Origin: CAVSIP01 sp963728075
GTDB taxonomy: Bacteria > Actinomycetota > Actinomycetes > JAFAQI01 > DASSKL01
DNA length: 64,000 nt
Direction: 5' to 3'
NCBI GenBank assembly: GCA_963728075.1
Contig: CAVSIP010000008.1
Location: forward strand, 62,001-126,000
Both the position numbers and the translations under genes were made by a program. Of the stretch, positions 26,309 through 34,988 are shown piece by piece. The stretch's first letter is position 1. The number at the start of each line of letters is the position of its first letter. The notes under the pieces are model-generated. The model was given only the letters and a program-made list of their open reading frames with translations, did not search any database and had not been told where the DNA came from.

Positions 26309-27471
26309 GCACCCGCGGACCGGCGTTCCCGCTGGCGGAGCTGCCGCCGGAGGCGGTGGCGCTGCGCGCGGAGGTGCGCGCCTTCGTGCAGCAGGAGGTC
26401 GCGGAGGGGCGCTGGCAGCCGGGGGTGGACACGTGGCTGTCGGGTTGGGACGAGGGGTTCACCCAGCGGCTGGCGGAGCGCGGCTGGGTCGGGATGACGA
26501 TCCCGGCGGAGTACGGCGGGCACGGCCGGTCGGCGCTGGACCGGTACGTGGTGGTCGAGGAGCTGCTGGCCGCGGGTGCACCGGTGGCCGCGCACTGGGT
26601 CGCGGACCGGCAGACCGGGCCGTCGCTGCTCCACCACGGCACGGAGGAGCAGCGCCAGTTCTTCCTGCCGCAGATCGCCAGGGGTGAGTGCTTCTTCGCG
26701 ATCGGGATGAGCGAGCCGGACAGCGGCTCGGACCTGGCGTCGGTACGTACCCGTGCCGAGCGGGTCGAGGGCGGCTGGCGGGTGACCGGCACGAAGATCT
26801 GGACGTCGGGGGCACATCATGCGCACTGGTTCTTCTGCCTCGCGCGCAGCGAGCCGCCCGGTGCGGACCGGCACGCCGGGCTGACCCAGTTCATCGTCGA
26901 CCTGCGCGGTGAGGGCGTGCAGGTGCGCCCGATCGCGCTGCTGACCGGTGGGCACCACTTCAACGAGGTCGTCATGGACGGCGCGTTCGTCCCCGACGAG
27001 CGGGTGCTCGGTGAGGTCGGCGGGGGCTGGCGGCAGGTGACCGGTGAGCTGGCCTTCGAGCGCAGCGGCCCGGAGCGGGTGCTGTCGACCTACCTGCTGC
27101 TGGCGAGTCTGGTCGGACACCTCGGGCAGCTGGCGGACGCCGGCGCGGTCGCCTCGGCCTCGCTCGGCACGCTGGTGGGCCGGTTGATGACGTTGCGGGA
27201 GATGTCGCTGTCGGTGGCGGCGTCACTGGCCGCGGGCCGGGCCCCGGCGACCGAGGCGGCGCTGGTGAAGGACCTCGGCACCCGCTTCGAGCAGGAGGTC
27301 GTCGAGGCGGCTCGGCTCGTCACGACCGTGGAGCCGGACCCGGACGCGGCTCCCGACACCCTCGCCCGCCGGCTGGCCCACGCGGTGCTGCACGCACCGG
27401 GGTTCACCCTGCGCGGCGGCACCAACGAGATCCTGCGCGGCATCGTCGCGCGTGCGCTGGAGGTCCGGTGA
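26305..27471 (+). CDS. Acyl-CoA dehydrogenase, large-type subunit (second pair)
   Basis: 388 aa; GTG overlapping the reductase stop. N-terminal helical domain with GWVGMTIPAEYGGHGRSALD, FAD segments GMSEPDSGSDLASVRTRAER and VTGTKIWTSGAHHAHWFF, and C-terminal FTLRGGTNEILRGIVARAL. As with the other large subunits, the QFGRP motif is missing and is supplied by the next gene. Overlap of 4 bp with that gene implies equal production of both subunits. Confidence 0.9.
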   Translation: MSTRGPAFPLAELPPEAVALRAEVRAFVQQEVAEGRWQPGVDTWLSGWDEGFTQRLAERGWVGMTIPAEYGGHGRSALDRYVVVEELLAAGAPVAAHWVADRQTGPSLLHHGTEEQRQFFLPQIARGECFFAIGMSEPDSGSDLASVRTRAERVEGGWRVTGTKIWTSGAHHAHWFFCLARSEPPGADRHAGLTQFIVDLRGEGVQVRPIALLTGGHHFNEVVMDGAFVPDERVLGEVGGGWRQVTGELAFERSGPERVLSTYLLLASLVGHLGQLADAGAVASASLGTLVGRLMTLREMSLSVAASLAAGRAPATEAALVKDLGTRFEQEVVEAARLVTTVEPDPDAAPDTLARRLAHAVLHAPGFTLRGGTNEILRGIVARALEVR

Positions 27472-28529
27472 CCGACGACCTGCTCGCCAGCACCGCCGAC
27501 GCCCTGTTCACCGACCTGTGCCCACCGGAGGCCGTCGACGCCGCCGCGGACGCCGACGGCTGGGCACCGCGGGTCTGGGACGCGCTCGCCCAGGCGGAGC
27601 TGACGCTGCTGCCCGTACCGGAGGAGTGCGGCGGTGCCGGTGCCGGCCTGGCAGAGGCCGCCGTGGTGCTGCATGCCGCCGGCCGGTACGCCGCCCCGGT
27701 GCCGCTGGCGGAGACCGGCTGGCTCGCCGGCTGGCTGCTGTCGACGTCCGGGCTGGACGTGCCTACCGGTCCGCTGAGCGCTGCGGTCGGGTCCGGCATG
27801 ACCGTGCAGCACACCGACGACGGGCTGCGGGTGTCCGGCCGGCTGACCCGGGTGCCCTACGGCCGCTGCGCGGCGAGCGTCGCGCTGCTGCTGCCCGGTG
27901 ACCGGCCGGCGGTCGCGCTGATCGAGGCGGCCGACTGGCGGGCCGAGCCCGGGCGCAACCTGGCCGACGAGCCCCGCGACACCCTCGTCCTGGACAGCGT
28001 CACCGTGCCCGCCGAGCGCATCGCCGAGCCGGGGCCGGACGTGACGGTGGACGCCTTCACCCTGCGCGGCGCGCTGGCCCGGTCGGTGCAGATGGCCGGT
28101 GCAGCGGACCGGGCGCTGGAGCTCACCGTCCGCTACGCCGGGGAGCGGGTGCAGTTCGGCCGCCCGATCGGCCGGTTCCAGGCCGTCCAGCAGGAGCTCG
28201 CCGAGCTCGCCGGCGAGGTCTCCGCCACCGGCGTGGCCGCCGAGGCCGCGGTCCGCGCGGTCGCGGACGGTGAGCCGTACGCCGAGCTGCGGGTCGCCGC
28301 CGCCAAACAGCAGGCCGGCCGCGCCGCCGGCATCGTCACCCGGCTCGCGCACCAGGTCCACGGCGCGATCGGGTTCACCCGCGAGCACGTCCTGCGGCAC
28401 AGCACCACCCGGCTGTGGGCGTGGCGGGACGAGTTCGGAACCGAGGACTACTGGGGCCGTGTGCTCGGCCGGGCGGCACTGCAGGCCGGTGCCGACGGGC
28501 TGTGGCCGCTGCTCACCAGCGCGCGATAA
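27468..28529 (+). CDS. Acyl-CoA dehydrogenase, small-type subunit (second pair)
   Basis: 353 aa, GTG start. N-terminal part diverged (LPVPEECGGAGAGLAEAAVVL), middle domain short, C-terminal VQFGRPIGRFQAVQQELAEL and VHGAIGFTREHVLRHSTTRL. The substitution of FTREHVLR for the FTWEHPAHLY of the other two small subunits suggests a different acyl pocket and substrate. In operon with the reductase, the large subunit and the crotonase. Confidence 0.88.
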   Translation: MTDDLLASTADALFTDLCPPEAVDAAADADGWAPRVWDALAQAELTLLPVPEECGGAGAGLAEAAVVLHAAGRYAAPVPLAETGWLAGWLLSTSGLDVPTGPLSAAVGSGMTVQHTDDGLRVSGRLTRVPYGRCAASVALLLPGDRPAVALIEAADWRAEPGRNLADEPRDTLVLDSVTVPAERIAEPGPDVTVDAFTLRGALARSVQMAGAADRALELTVRYAGERVQFGRPIGRFQAVQQELAELAGEVSATGVAAEAAVRAVADGEPYAELRVAAAKQQAGRAAGIVTRLAHQVHGAIGFTREHVLRHSTTRLWAWRDEFGTEDYWGRVLGRAALQAGADGLWPLLTSAR

Positions 28530-28543
28530 GGAGCGACCGACGC

Positions 28544-29326
28544 ATGGCTGACCTGGAGTACTCTGTCGAGGGCGGGGTCGCGACGATCCTGCTCAACCGG
28601 CCGGACCGCAAGAACGCCTTCACCCTCGAGATGATCGACGAGTGGGTGGCTGCCCTCAGCGACGCCGCCGACGACGGCAACGTCCGCGCGGTCGTGCTCA
28701 CCGGCGCGGGCGACGCCTTCTGCTCGGGCATCGACCTGGGCTCGCTGGGCGACGTCGAGCCGACCCCGCTCGAGCGCAAGCGGATGCTCACGCACCGGAT
28801 CCACCGGGTGGCGCTGGCGCTCGAGGACCTCGACAAGCCCGTGATCGCCGCGGTGAAGGGCCCGGCGGTCGGTGCGGGCATGGACATGGCGCTGATGTGC
28901 GACATGCGCATCGTCGGGGAGTCCGCGCGGTTCTCCGAGGGCTACATCCGGGTCGGCCTGGTTCCCGGGGACGGCGGCTGCTTCTGGCTGCCGCGGCTGG
29001 TCGGGGTCGCCAAGGCGCTCGAGCTGCTGCTCACCGGCGACTTCGTGGACGGCAAGGAAGCGGAGCGGATCGGCATCGCCAACCACTGCTACCCGGACGA
29101 CGAGGTGCTCGACCGCACCTACGCGCTGGCCCGGCGGCTGGCCGCCATGCCGCCGGTCGCGGCCGGCGTGATCAAGCGCGCGACGTACCAGTCACTGCGT
29201 CTGGACACCCGCACCCATCTGGACCTCATCTCCTCCCACATGGCGGTGGTCCAGTCCACCGAGGACTCCGCCGAGGCGATGCGCGCCTTCCGCGAGAAGC
29301 GCCCCGGCACCTTCCACGGCCGCTGA
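28544..29326 (+). CDS. Enoyl-CoA hydratase/isomerase family protein (crotonase)
   Basis: 260 aa, ATG with AAGGAG ten bases upstream. VATILLNRPDRKNAFTLEM, oxyanion-hole segments GAGDAFCSGIDLGSLGD and VKGPAVGAGMDMALMCDMR. At the position of the first catalytic glutamate of hydratases (GxGxE) there is aspartate (GAGMD), and the second glutamate region reads RVGLVPGDGG, so it may be a crotonase with changed chemistry rather than a standard hydratase. It follows the dehydrogenase pair by 14 bp and probably acts on the same acyl chain. Confidence 0.88.
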   Translation: MADLEYSVEGGVATILLNRPDRKNAFTLEMIDEWVAALSDAADDGNVRAVVLTGAGDAFCSGIDLGSLGDVEPTPLERKRMLTHRIHRVALALEDLDKPVIAAVKGPAVGAGMDMALMCDMRIVGESARFSEGYIRVGLVPGDGGCFWLPRLVGVAKALELLLTGDFVDGKEAERIGIANHCYPDDEVLDRTYALARRLAAMPPVAAGVIKRATYQSLRLDTRTHLDLISSHMAVVQSTEDSAEAMRAFREKRPGTFHGR

Positions 29327-29333
29327 CGCCTGG

Positions 29334-29507
29334 TCAGGCTGCGCGCCGCGAGCGCAGGTCGTCGAGGAGGCCCAGGGCGTCCAGCAGGTCCCGTGCCTCG
29401 TCGACGTCGTTCGCGCGCCCGCAGACCGTCAGCGCCGCGCGGCGCAGCTCCTCGTCCGACAGCTGGTGCACCTGACCCACGTCGAGGCTCGTGTCACGCT
29501 CGGCCAC
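29334..29507 (-). CDS. Small helical protein, paralogue of the one at 13625-13792
   Basis: 57 aa from GTG 29507, chosen because AGAGGAGGAG stands directly upstream; the frame is open six codons further. Core DEELRRAALTVCGRANDVDE plus ARDLLDALGLLDDLR matches the other copy position by position, while the first ~20 and last residues differ. Both have one cysteine at the same place. Function unknown. It lies alone between the crotonase (convergent) and an SDR gene (divergent). Confidence 0.75.
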   Translation of the reverse strand: MAERDTSLDVGQVHQLSDEELRRAALTVCGRANDVDEARDLLDALGLLDDLRSRRAA

Positions 29508-29580
29508 CGCTCCTCCTCTCGTCACGTCCCGTTCGTTGCGCGCCGTCTTACCCGGGGCGCGGCCGCTCTACCGCGGCCTC

Positions 29581-29586
29581 TAGGGT
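29581..29586 (+). promoter_or_regulatory. TAGGGT -10 box, leaderless SDR operon
   Basis: Seven bases before ATG 29594; no ribosome site. Confidence 0.5.
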
Positions 29587-29593
29587 TCCGCGC

Positions 29594-30409
29594 ATGGAGA
29601 TCAGCAGGTCTGTCGTCGTCGTGACGGGCGGGGGCAGCGGCATCGGCCGCGCCCTGTGCCACCGGTTCGCCCGGGACGGTGCGGCCGCCGTCGTCGTGGC
29701 CGACATCGACGGCGCTGCAGCCGACCGGACGGCCGGCGAGCTCTCCGGTACGAACGCGGTCTCCGCGCAGGTCGACGTGTCGGTCGAGGCGCAGGTACGC
29801 GACCTCGTCGAGCGGACGTGGGCGGACTGCGGCCCGATCGACCTGTTCTGCGCGAACGCCGGCGTGGGCCTGGGCCGCGGGCTGGCCGAGTCGAACGACG
29901 ACTGGCAGCGCTCGTGGGAGATCAACGTGATGCACCACGTGTACGCCGCCCGCGCGCTCGTGCCCCGCATGCTGGAGCGCGGCAGCGGCTACATCGTCAC
30001 GACCGCGTCGGCCGCCGGGCTGCTCACGAACCTCGACTCCGCGACGTACACGGTCACCAAGCACGCCGCGGTCGCCTTCGCCGAGTGGCTGGCGATGAAC
30101 TACGGCGACCAGGGCATCGGCGTGTCGTGCCTGTGCCCGCAGGGTGTGCGCACGCCCATGCTCATGGGCGCCGGTACGCACAACGCCACGCTGGCGGCCG
30201 GCGGGGTCGTCGAGCCGGAGTTCGTGGCCGAGAAGGTCGTCGAAGCCGTGCGTACGGGCACGTTCCTCGTCCTGCCGCACCCGGAGGTGGCCGACTACGA
30301 GCGCCGCCGTACGGGCGACCGCGACCGGTGGCTGGCGGGCATGCGGCGGGTGCGGCAGAAGCTGGAGCAGGTCCAGGCGGAGGAGTCGGCGGGGGAGGGG
30401 CAGCAGTGA
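29594..30409 (+). CDS. Short-chain dehydrogenase/reductase
   Basis: 271 aa. Cofactor motif VVTGGGSGIGRALC, NAG motif FCANAGVGLGRGLAE, catalytic Ser in YIVTTASAAGLLTNL and YxxxK in YTVTKHAAVAF. An acidic residue after beta2 (VVADIDGAA) points to NAD(H). The C-terminal ~45 residues are charged and extended beyond the classical fold. First gene of a three-gene unit with another SDR (4-bp overlap) and an alpha/beta hydrolase. Alcohol substrate unknown. Confidence 0.9.
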   Translation: MEISRSVVVVTGGGSGIGRALCHRFARDGAAAVVVADIDGAAADRTAGELSGTNAVSAQVDVSVEAQVRDLVERTWADCGPIDLFCANAGVGLGRGLAESNDDWQRSWEINVMHHVYAARALVPRMLERGSGYIVTTASAAGLLTNLDSATYTVTKHAAVAFAEWLAMNYGDQGIGVSCLCPQGVRTPMLMGAGTHNATLAAGGVVEPEFVAEKVVEAVRTGTFLVLPHPEVADYERRRTGDRDRWLAGMRRVRQKLEQVQAEESAGEGQQ

Positions 30410-31239
30410 GCGGTCGGCTGGAGGGCAAGGTCGCCGTCGTCACCGGCGGCGGCAACGGGATCGGGCGTGCCTGCGTGGAGCGGTTCGCCGAGGAGGGCGC
30501 GAACGTTCTCGTCGCCGACGTGCTCGACGAGCCGGGCGCGGAGTCCGTCGCCCTCGCCGAGAAGCATGGGGTCAAGGCGCTGTTCACCCATCTGGATGCA
30601 GCCAGCCCGGCCGACAACGAGGCGATGGTGCGTACGGCCGTCGACACCTTCGGCGGCGTCGACGTGCTCGTGACGGCCGCCGGCATCTCGCACGGGCGCT
30701 ACTCCAGCGGCGACCGCAGTCTCGACGAGGAGATGGTCACCCGCGGTGCCCGCGCGCTGGAGAACCCGGCCCTGCCGTTCCTCGAGCTCGAGCTCGACGA
30801 CTGGCAGCGGGTCCTGGACGTGAACCTCACCGGCACCTTCCTCGCGGTGCAGGCGACCGCCCGGCACATGGTCGACACCGGCCGGCAGGGCTCGCTGGTC
30901 GTGATCGCGTCCGTGGCGGCGAAGAACCCGAACGCCGGCCCGCTGGCGTACGCGGTGTCGAAGTCCGGTGTCTGGATGTTCGCCAAGCACGTGGCGCGCA
31001 GCCTCGGCCCGGCGGGCATCCGGATCAACGCGATCGGTCCCGGCTTCATCGAGACGAACATGACCCGGGTGATCGCGGACACGCCGATGCTGCGCGAGCA
31101 GTTCGTCGGCACGCTGCCGCTGCGCCGGCTCGGGCAGCCACGCGACATCGCGGACGCCGCGCTGTTCCTCGCCTCCGCGGAGTCGTCGTACTTCACCGGC
31201 GCGATCCTGCACCCCGACGGCGGCTTCTTCACCGGCTGA
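30406..31239 (+). CDS. Short-chain dehydrogenase/reductase
   Basis: 277 aa, GTG overlapping the previous stop. VVTGGGNGIGRACVERFAEEG, VTAAGISHG in place of NNAG, catalytic VVIASVAAKNPNAGPLAY with YAVSKSG, and RINAIGPGFIETNMTRVI. A ~25-residue insert after AAGISHGRYSS (SLDEEMVTRGARALENPALP) is unusual and may form a lid over the substrate. VLVADVLDE suggests NAD(H). Likely acts next to the preceding SDR in acyl-CoA or terpenoid oxidation. Confidence 0.9.
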   Translation: MSGRLEGKVAVVTGGGNGIGRACVERFAEEGANVLVADVLDEPGAESVALAEKHGVKALFTHLDAASPADNEAMVRTAVDTFGGVDVLVTAAGISHGRYSSGDRSLDEEMVTRGARALENPALPFLELELDDWQRVLDVNLTGTFLAVQATARHMVDTGRQGSLVVIASVAAKNPNAGPLAYAVSKSGVWMFAKHVARSLGPAGIRINAIGPGFIETNMTRVIADTPMLREQFVGTLPLRRLGQPRDIADAALFLASAESSYFTGAILHPDGGFFTG

Positions 31240-31258
31240 GACGACCAGAGGAGGACGG

Positions 31259-32017
31259 GTGGCGTACCTGGACCGCGACGGGGTCCGCATCTTCTACGAG
31301 GTCGCCGGCGACGGTCCGGCGGTCCTGCTCAGCCACGCGTACTCCTCGGACCACCGGCTGTGGTCCGGGCAGGTCGAGCCCCTCGTCGCCGCGGGCCGCC
31401 GTGTCGTCACGTGGGACATGCGGGGGCACGGCGACTCCGACTCGCCCGACGACCGGTCCCGGTACTCCGACGACCTCACGGTGGCCGACATGGCCGCGCT
31501 GCTCGACGAGGTCGGGGCGGAGCGGGCGGTGCTCGGCGGGCTGTCGCTCGGCGGGTTCATGTCGCTGCGCTTCCGGCTCCTGCACCCCGAGCGGGTGGCC
31601 GCGCTGATGCTGTTCGACACCGGCCCCGGGTTCCGCAAGGACGAGGCGCGCGAGGGCTGGAACCGTACGGCCGAGCGGACCGCGGTCCGGTACGAGGAGC
31701 GCGGCCTCGACGCCCTGCCGAACAGCCCCGAGGTCGCCTGCGCCCGCCACCGCAGCGCGGCGGGGCTGGCGCACGCCGCCCGCGGCATGCTCGCCCAGCG
31801 GGACGCCCGGGTCATCGACACGCTCGGCGACATCGCCGTACCCACGCTCGTGCTCGTGGGCGGCCTCGACGAGCCGTACCACCCGGCGAGTGACTACATG
31901 GCGGCGAAGATCCCGCAGGCGCGCAAGGTCGTCGTCCCGGACGCCGGGCACGCCGCCAACAAGGACCAGCCGGAGGCGTTCAACGCCGCGGTGCTGGACT
32001 TCCTCGGCTCGCTGTAG
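31259..32017 (+). CDS. Alpha/beta hydrolase
   Basis: 252 aa, GTG start with AGAGGAGG upstream. Nucleophile elbow GGLSLGGFMSLRF (Ser), oxyanion HAYSSDHRLW, VTWDMRGHGDSDSP, acid in VGGLDEPYHPA, and histidine in VVPDAGHAANKDQPEAF. Fold and length are those of esterases/lactonases such as 3-oxoadipate enol-lactonase. Third gene of the SDR unit, 19 bp after it. Could hydrolyse a lactone or ester formed in that pathway. Confidence 0.88.
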   Translation: MAYLDRDGVRIFYEVAGDGPAVLLSHAYSSDHRLWSGQVEPLVAAGRRVVTWDMRGHGDSDSPDDRSRYSDDLTVADMAALLDEVGAERAVLGGLSLGGFMSLRFRLLHPERVAALMLFDTGPGFRKDEAREGWNRTAERTAVRYEERGLDALPNSPEVACARHRSAAGLAHAARGMLAQRDARVIDTLGDIAVPTLVLVGGLDEPYHPASDYMAAKIPQARKVVVPDAGHAANKDQPEAFNAAVLDFLGSL

Positions 32018-32020
32018 CGC

Positions 32021-33100
32021 TCAGCCGAGCACCCGGCGGGCGCCCCAGAACTGCGCCGTCCAGCGCGAGTGCCACAGCGGCACCACCTCGACGTCCATGC
32101 CGGTCCGCGGCGCGTCGATCATCAGCCCGTCGCCCGCGTAGACGCCCACGTGGTGCACCGACCGCCAGTCGGCGCTGCGACCGAAGAACAGCAGGTCACC
32201 CGGGCGCAGGTCCGTGCGCGCGACCGCCCGGCCGTGCCGGGCCTGGTCCGCCGCGTCGCGCATGAGCGTGATGCCGAACTGGCGGTAGATCGCGTAGGTG
32301 AAACCGGAGCAGTCGAAGCCGAACCCGGACGTGCCCGCCCACAGGTACGGCTGCCCGACGAACCGGCGCGCCTCGTGCACGACGTCCGCCCCGGTGGCGG
32401 GCCGCCCGGGCTGCAGCCGGACGGCCGCCCGCTCGACCAGCCGGGTGCCGGCGCCCGGGACGGCCACCCGGAGCCAGCGCCCCGCCTCGGACACCACCGG
32501 CAGCGTCGTGCCGTACGCGACCTCCAGCGTGCGCCAGCCGACCCCACCGGTCGCCGGAGCGGCATGCAGCCACGTCGTCGGTACGGTGACGTCCACGGTG
32601 CGGTCGTGCGGCGGCGGGGCCGCCGTGGTCAGCTGCCGGGCCGGCACCCAGCCGACGATGCCGTGCTTGAAGTAGTCGCCCTTCTGGTCCACGACGACCA
32701 CCTGCCGCCAGTCACCTCGTGCGGCGACGACCGTGACCCGCTCGCCGAGCGTGAGCTGCGTCATCAGCCGGTCGGTGAGGTCCACCCGCCGCGCCGTCGA
32801 CTGCGGCCGCAGCCAGTCGTGCACCCGGACCGGGCTGGCCAGCACCGGGTGGTCCACCGGTCGGGCGGACTCGGGTGCCAGCCACACCGGGCTGAGCGCG
32901 ACCGACACCCAGGCGCGGTACGGGAACGCCGGCTCGCGTGCCGCGTGCGGCTGGGTCCGCGCAGCGGCGGCCGGACCGGGAGCGGCCGGCGCGGCTGCGG
33001 GCTGCTCCGCCTGGCCCTGCGCGCCCGCGGCGATGCCCACGCCCCCCACCAGGACGGCCGCGGCGAGCGCGGCCAGGACGGCGGGAGCACGGCGGGGCAT
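32021..33100 (-). CDS. Secreted NlpC/P60 peptidoglycan hydrolase with SH3 domains
   Basis: 359 aa. N-terminal signal or anchor (PRRAPAVLAALAAAVLVGGVG), an Ala/Pro linker to ~60, two SH3b-like regions (~75-160 and ~168-230), and a C-terminal NlpC/P60 domain with catalytic C264 in GFDCSGFTYA and H316/H317 in VHHVGVYAGDGLMID. It cleaves peptide stems of peptidoglycan, probably D-Glu to diaminopimelate. A TAGCGT box six bases before the ATG suggests a leaderless mRNA. Convergent with the alpha/beta hydrolase, 3 bp apart. Confidence 0.92.
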   Translation of the reverse strand: MPRRAPAVLAALAAAVLVGGVGIAAGAQGQAEQPAAAPAAPGPAAAARTQPHAAREPAFPYRAWVSVALSPVWLAPESARPVDHPVLASPVRVHDWLRPQSTARRVDLTDRLMTQLTLGERVTVVAARGDWRQVVVVDQKGDYFKHGIVGWVPARQLTTAAPPPHDRTVDVTVPTTWLHAAPATGGVGWRTLEVAYGTTLPVVSEAGRWLRVAVPGAGTRLVERAAVRLQPGRPATGADVVHEARRFVGQPYLWAGTSGFGFDCSGFTYAIYRQFGITLMRDAADQARHGRAVARTDLRPGDLLFFGRSADWRSVHHVGVYAGDGLMIDAPRTGMDVEVVPLWHSRWTAQFWGARRVLG

Positions 33101-33106
33101 GTCTCG

Positions 33107-33112
33107 ACGCTA
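33107..33112 (-). promoter_or_regulatory. TAGCGT -10 box, leaderless NlpC/P60 gene
   Basis: Six bases from the ATG at 33100 on the minus strand. Confidence 0.5.
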
Positions 33113-33145
33113 GGGCGGTTCGTGGCCGGCCGGGCGGTTTCGCCG

Positions 33146-33151
33146 TAGTTT
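33146..33151 (+). promoter_or_regulatory. TAGTTT -10 box, leaderless small gene
   Basis: Six bases before GTG 33158; supports this short ORF as a real gene. Confidence 0.45.
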
Positions 33152-33157
33152 CGCGGG

Positions 33158-33352
33158 GTGGACTTCCGCCGCGCGGTGTGTGTGGACGGGCCGCTGGCCG
33201 GTGCCCAGGTGACGTTCCGCGAGGGCGAGACCCGGGTGGTCCTGCACGGCCCGGACGGAGCCGACGCCGACTACGAGCTCGGCGAGCTGCTCGGGCCGCT
33301 GCCGGGGTCGGTGTACGCAGCCCGGTACGTCACCAGGACTACCGGCCAGTAG
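33158..33352 (+). CDS. Small hypothetical protein
   Basis: 64 aa from GTG 33158. VCVDGPLAGAQVTFREGETRVVLHGPD suggests a small beta structure, and the rest is YELGELLGPLPGSVYAARYV. No cysteines pair, no membrane segment, no family recognised. A promoter box at 33146-33151 and good codon use support it. It stands 45 bp before the 514-aa unknown protein, in the same direction. Confidence 0.6.
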   Translation: MDFRRAVCVDGPLAGAQVTFREGETRVVLHGPDGADADYELGELLGPLPGSVYAARYVTRTTGQ

Positions 33353-33396
33353 GGGTTGGCTTTCTCCCTTTCGTACCGCAAGGTCGGGGGAGGGCG

Positions 33397-34941
33397 GTGT
33401 CCGCGACGGAGGGAGAGCCGGTGGCCGGCGACGAGGAGCCCCGTACGAGCGACGGCGTGCAGTTCGGCGAGAGCGAGGGGCGGCGCAGCAGCTCCGCCGC
33501 CGGCCGGGCGGTGTTCGCGGCTGCCGCGCGGGGGCAGGACGCGGCCCTGGCGGAGTCGATCGTGTCCGAGCGGGACTGGCGCAGGCACTACGTCGACCAT
33601 CTGCGCCGGCTGGTGGAGGTCGAGGCCGGCTCGGCGCAGGCGTCGCTCGGTGCCGCGCAGGACGGGCTGGACGCCGCGTACGAGGCGTTCGTGTTCCGGC
33701 GCGGGCAGACCGAGCTGCCGCTCGCCGACGCGCTCGGCAAGCACACCGACGGCCCCCTGCGGACGGCGACGGTCACCGGCCGCGGGGAGCGCGTACGCGA
33801 GCTGGCGGTCCCGTACCGCGGTCAGCTGCTGCGGGGGGAGGCGCTGCACCGCCAGCTCGACGACTGGGTGACCCGGGGCATCACCGAGCCGTCGTTCGCC
33901 GAGGCGATCCGCCAGGTGACGGCGAGCCCGGACTGGCTGGACCTGTCCGACCGCACCCTGGTGCTGCTCGGGGCGGGGGCGGAGATGGGACCGCTGCGCT
34001 CGCTGTGCGCCTGGGGCGCGGAGGTCGTGGCCGTGGACCTGCCGCGCCCGCAGGTGTGGTCGCGGGTCGTGGCCGCCGCCCGCGACGGCAGCGGCCGGCT
34101 GCACGCTCCCGTGCGTACGGCGGTGGAGGACGACGCCGACGCGGTCGTCGACCACGCCGGTGCCGACCTGCTCTCCGAGACGCCGGAGATCCGGTCGTGG
34201 GTGGACTCCTTCGACGCCCGCCCGCTCGTCCTCGGCAACTACGCGTACGCGGACGGTGCGACGTTCGCCCGCCTGGCCATGGCCGTCGACGCGCTGACCG
34301 TCGACCTGCTCACGCGGCGCCCGGACTCGGCGATCGCCTACCTCGCGACCCCGACGGACGTCTTCGCCGTACCGGTGGACGCCGTGGAGATGTCGCAGCG
34401 CCGGTACGCCGAGCGCGGCGTCCAGGGCCTGGTGCAGCGACCGCTGTCGCTGGCGACCGGTGCGCGGCTGTTCGCCCCGAACTACGAGCGGCTGCTCGAC
34501 ACCGCCGCCGGGCCGGTCGGCATCACCGACTGCCTGGTCGCCCAGCAGGGACCGAACTACGCGCTGGCCAAGCGGGTGCAGCGCTGGCGGGCGGCCCTCG
34601 CGCGTCGTGACGGTGTGTCGGTGTCGGCGCACGTCGCCCCGCCGACCCGGACGCAGTCGGTGCTGAAGAACCGCATCCTGGCCGCGGCGTACGCGGGAGC
34701 CCCGCGGTTCGGGGTGGAGATCTTCGAGCCGGCGACCGCGAACACGCTGATGGCGGCGATGCTCGCGCACGACCTGCGCAACCCGGCGGCGGCGTCCGAC
34801 CCGGGCGCCCCGGTCGCGCACCCGCACGAGCTGTTCATGCAGGGCGCCAACCACGGCGGCCTGTGGCGCCAGCCGTTCGCACCGCGCACGGCGCTACCGG
34901 TCGCGGCGGTGCTCGGTCTGGTCGGTCTCGGCAAGCGCTAG
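33397..34941 (+). CDS. Unassigned protein with a Rossmann-like nucleotide-binding region
   Basis: 514 aa from GTG 33397 (GGGGGAGGG upstream); GTG 33421 behind GGAGGGAG is an alternative. Residues ~40-160 are helical and charged (SIVSERDWRRHYVDHLRRLV). Residues ~185-215 hold LVLLGAGAEMGPLRSLCAWG then AEVVAVDLPRP, a GxGxxG loop with acidic end as in Rossmann folds. Later come QGPNYALAKRVQRWRAA and QGANHGGLWRQPF, and a hydrophobic tail ALPVAAVLGLVGLG that could anchor it in the membrane. I do not recognise the family. It might be a large oxidoreductase or methyl-transfer-like enzyme, but no catalytic motif supports a choice. Confidence 0.8.
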   Translation: MSATEGEPVAGDEEPRTSDGVQFGESEGRRSSSAAGRAVFAAAARGQDAALAESIVSERDWRRHYVDHLRRLVEVEAGSAQASLGAAQDGLDAAYEAFVFRRGQTELPLADALGKHTDGPLRTATVTGRGERVRELAVPYRGQLLRGEALHRQLDDWVTRGITEPSFAEAIRQVTASPDWLDLSDRTLVLLGAGAEMGPLRSLCAWGAEVVAVDLPRPQVWSRVVAAARDGSGRLHAPVRTAVEDDADAVVDHAGADLLSETPEIRSWVDSFDARPLVLGNYAYADGATFARLAMAVDALTVDLLTRRPDSAIAYLATPTDVFAVPVDAVEMSQRRYAERGVQGLVQRPLSLATGARLFAPNYERLLDTAAGPVGITDCLVAQQGPNYALAKRVQRWRAALARRDGVSVSAHVAPPTRTQSVLKNRILAAAYAGAPRFGVEIFEPATANTLMAAMLAHDLRNPAAASDPGAPVAHPHELFMQGANHGGLWRQPFAPRTALPVAAVLGLVGLGKR

Positions 34942-34948
34942 GGCGGCC

Positions 34949-34986
34949 ACCGTGGCTGTCGGTGACCATCTCCGGCGACCACCCGT
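34949..34986 (+). repeat. 38-bp direct repeat, first copy (duplicated 5' end of the flavin reductase gene)
   Basis: Identical over 38 bp to 35090-35127, beginning ACCGTGGCTGTCGGTGACC. The second copy includes the start codon of the flavin reductase gene. The copies are 141 bp apart, a multiple of three, so the first GTG (34962) is in frame with the gene. Confidence 0.9.
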
Positions 34987-34988
34987 CC

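Noticed and set aside
20944..32017. Complete steroid-degradation cluster
   Set aside because: No ketosteroid dehydrogenase, extradiol dioxygenase, thiolase or Mce genes are in the window, so only a general role in branched or cyclic acyl-CoA oxidation is stated.
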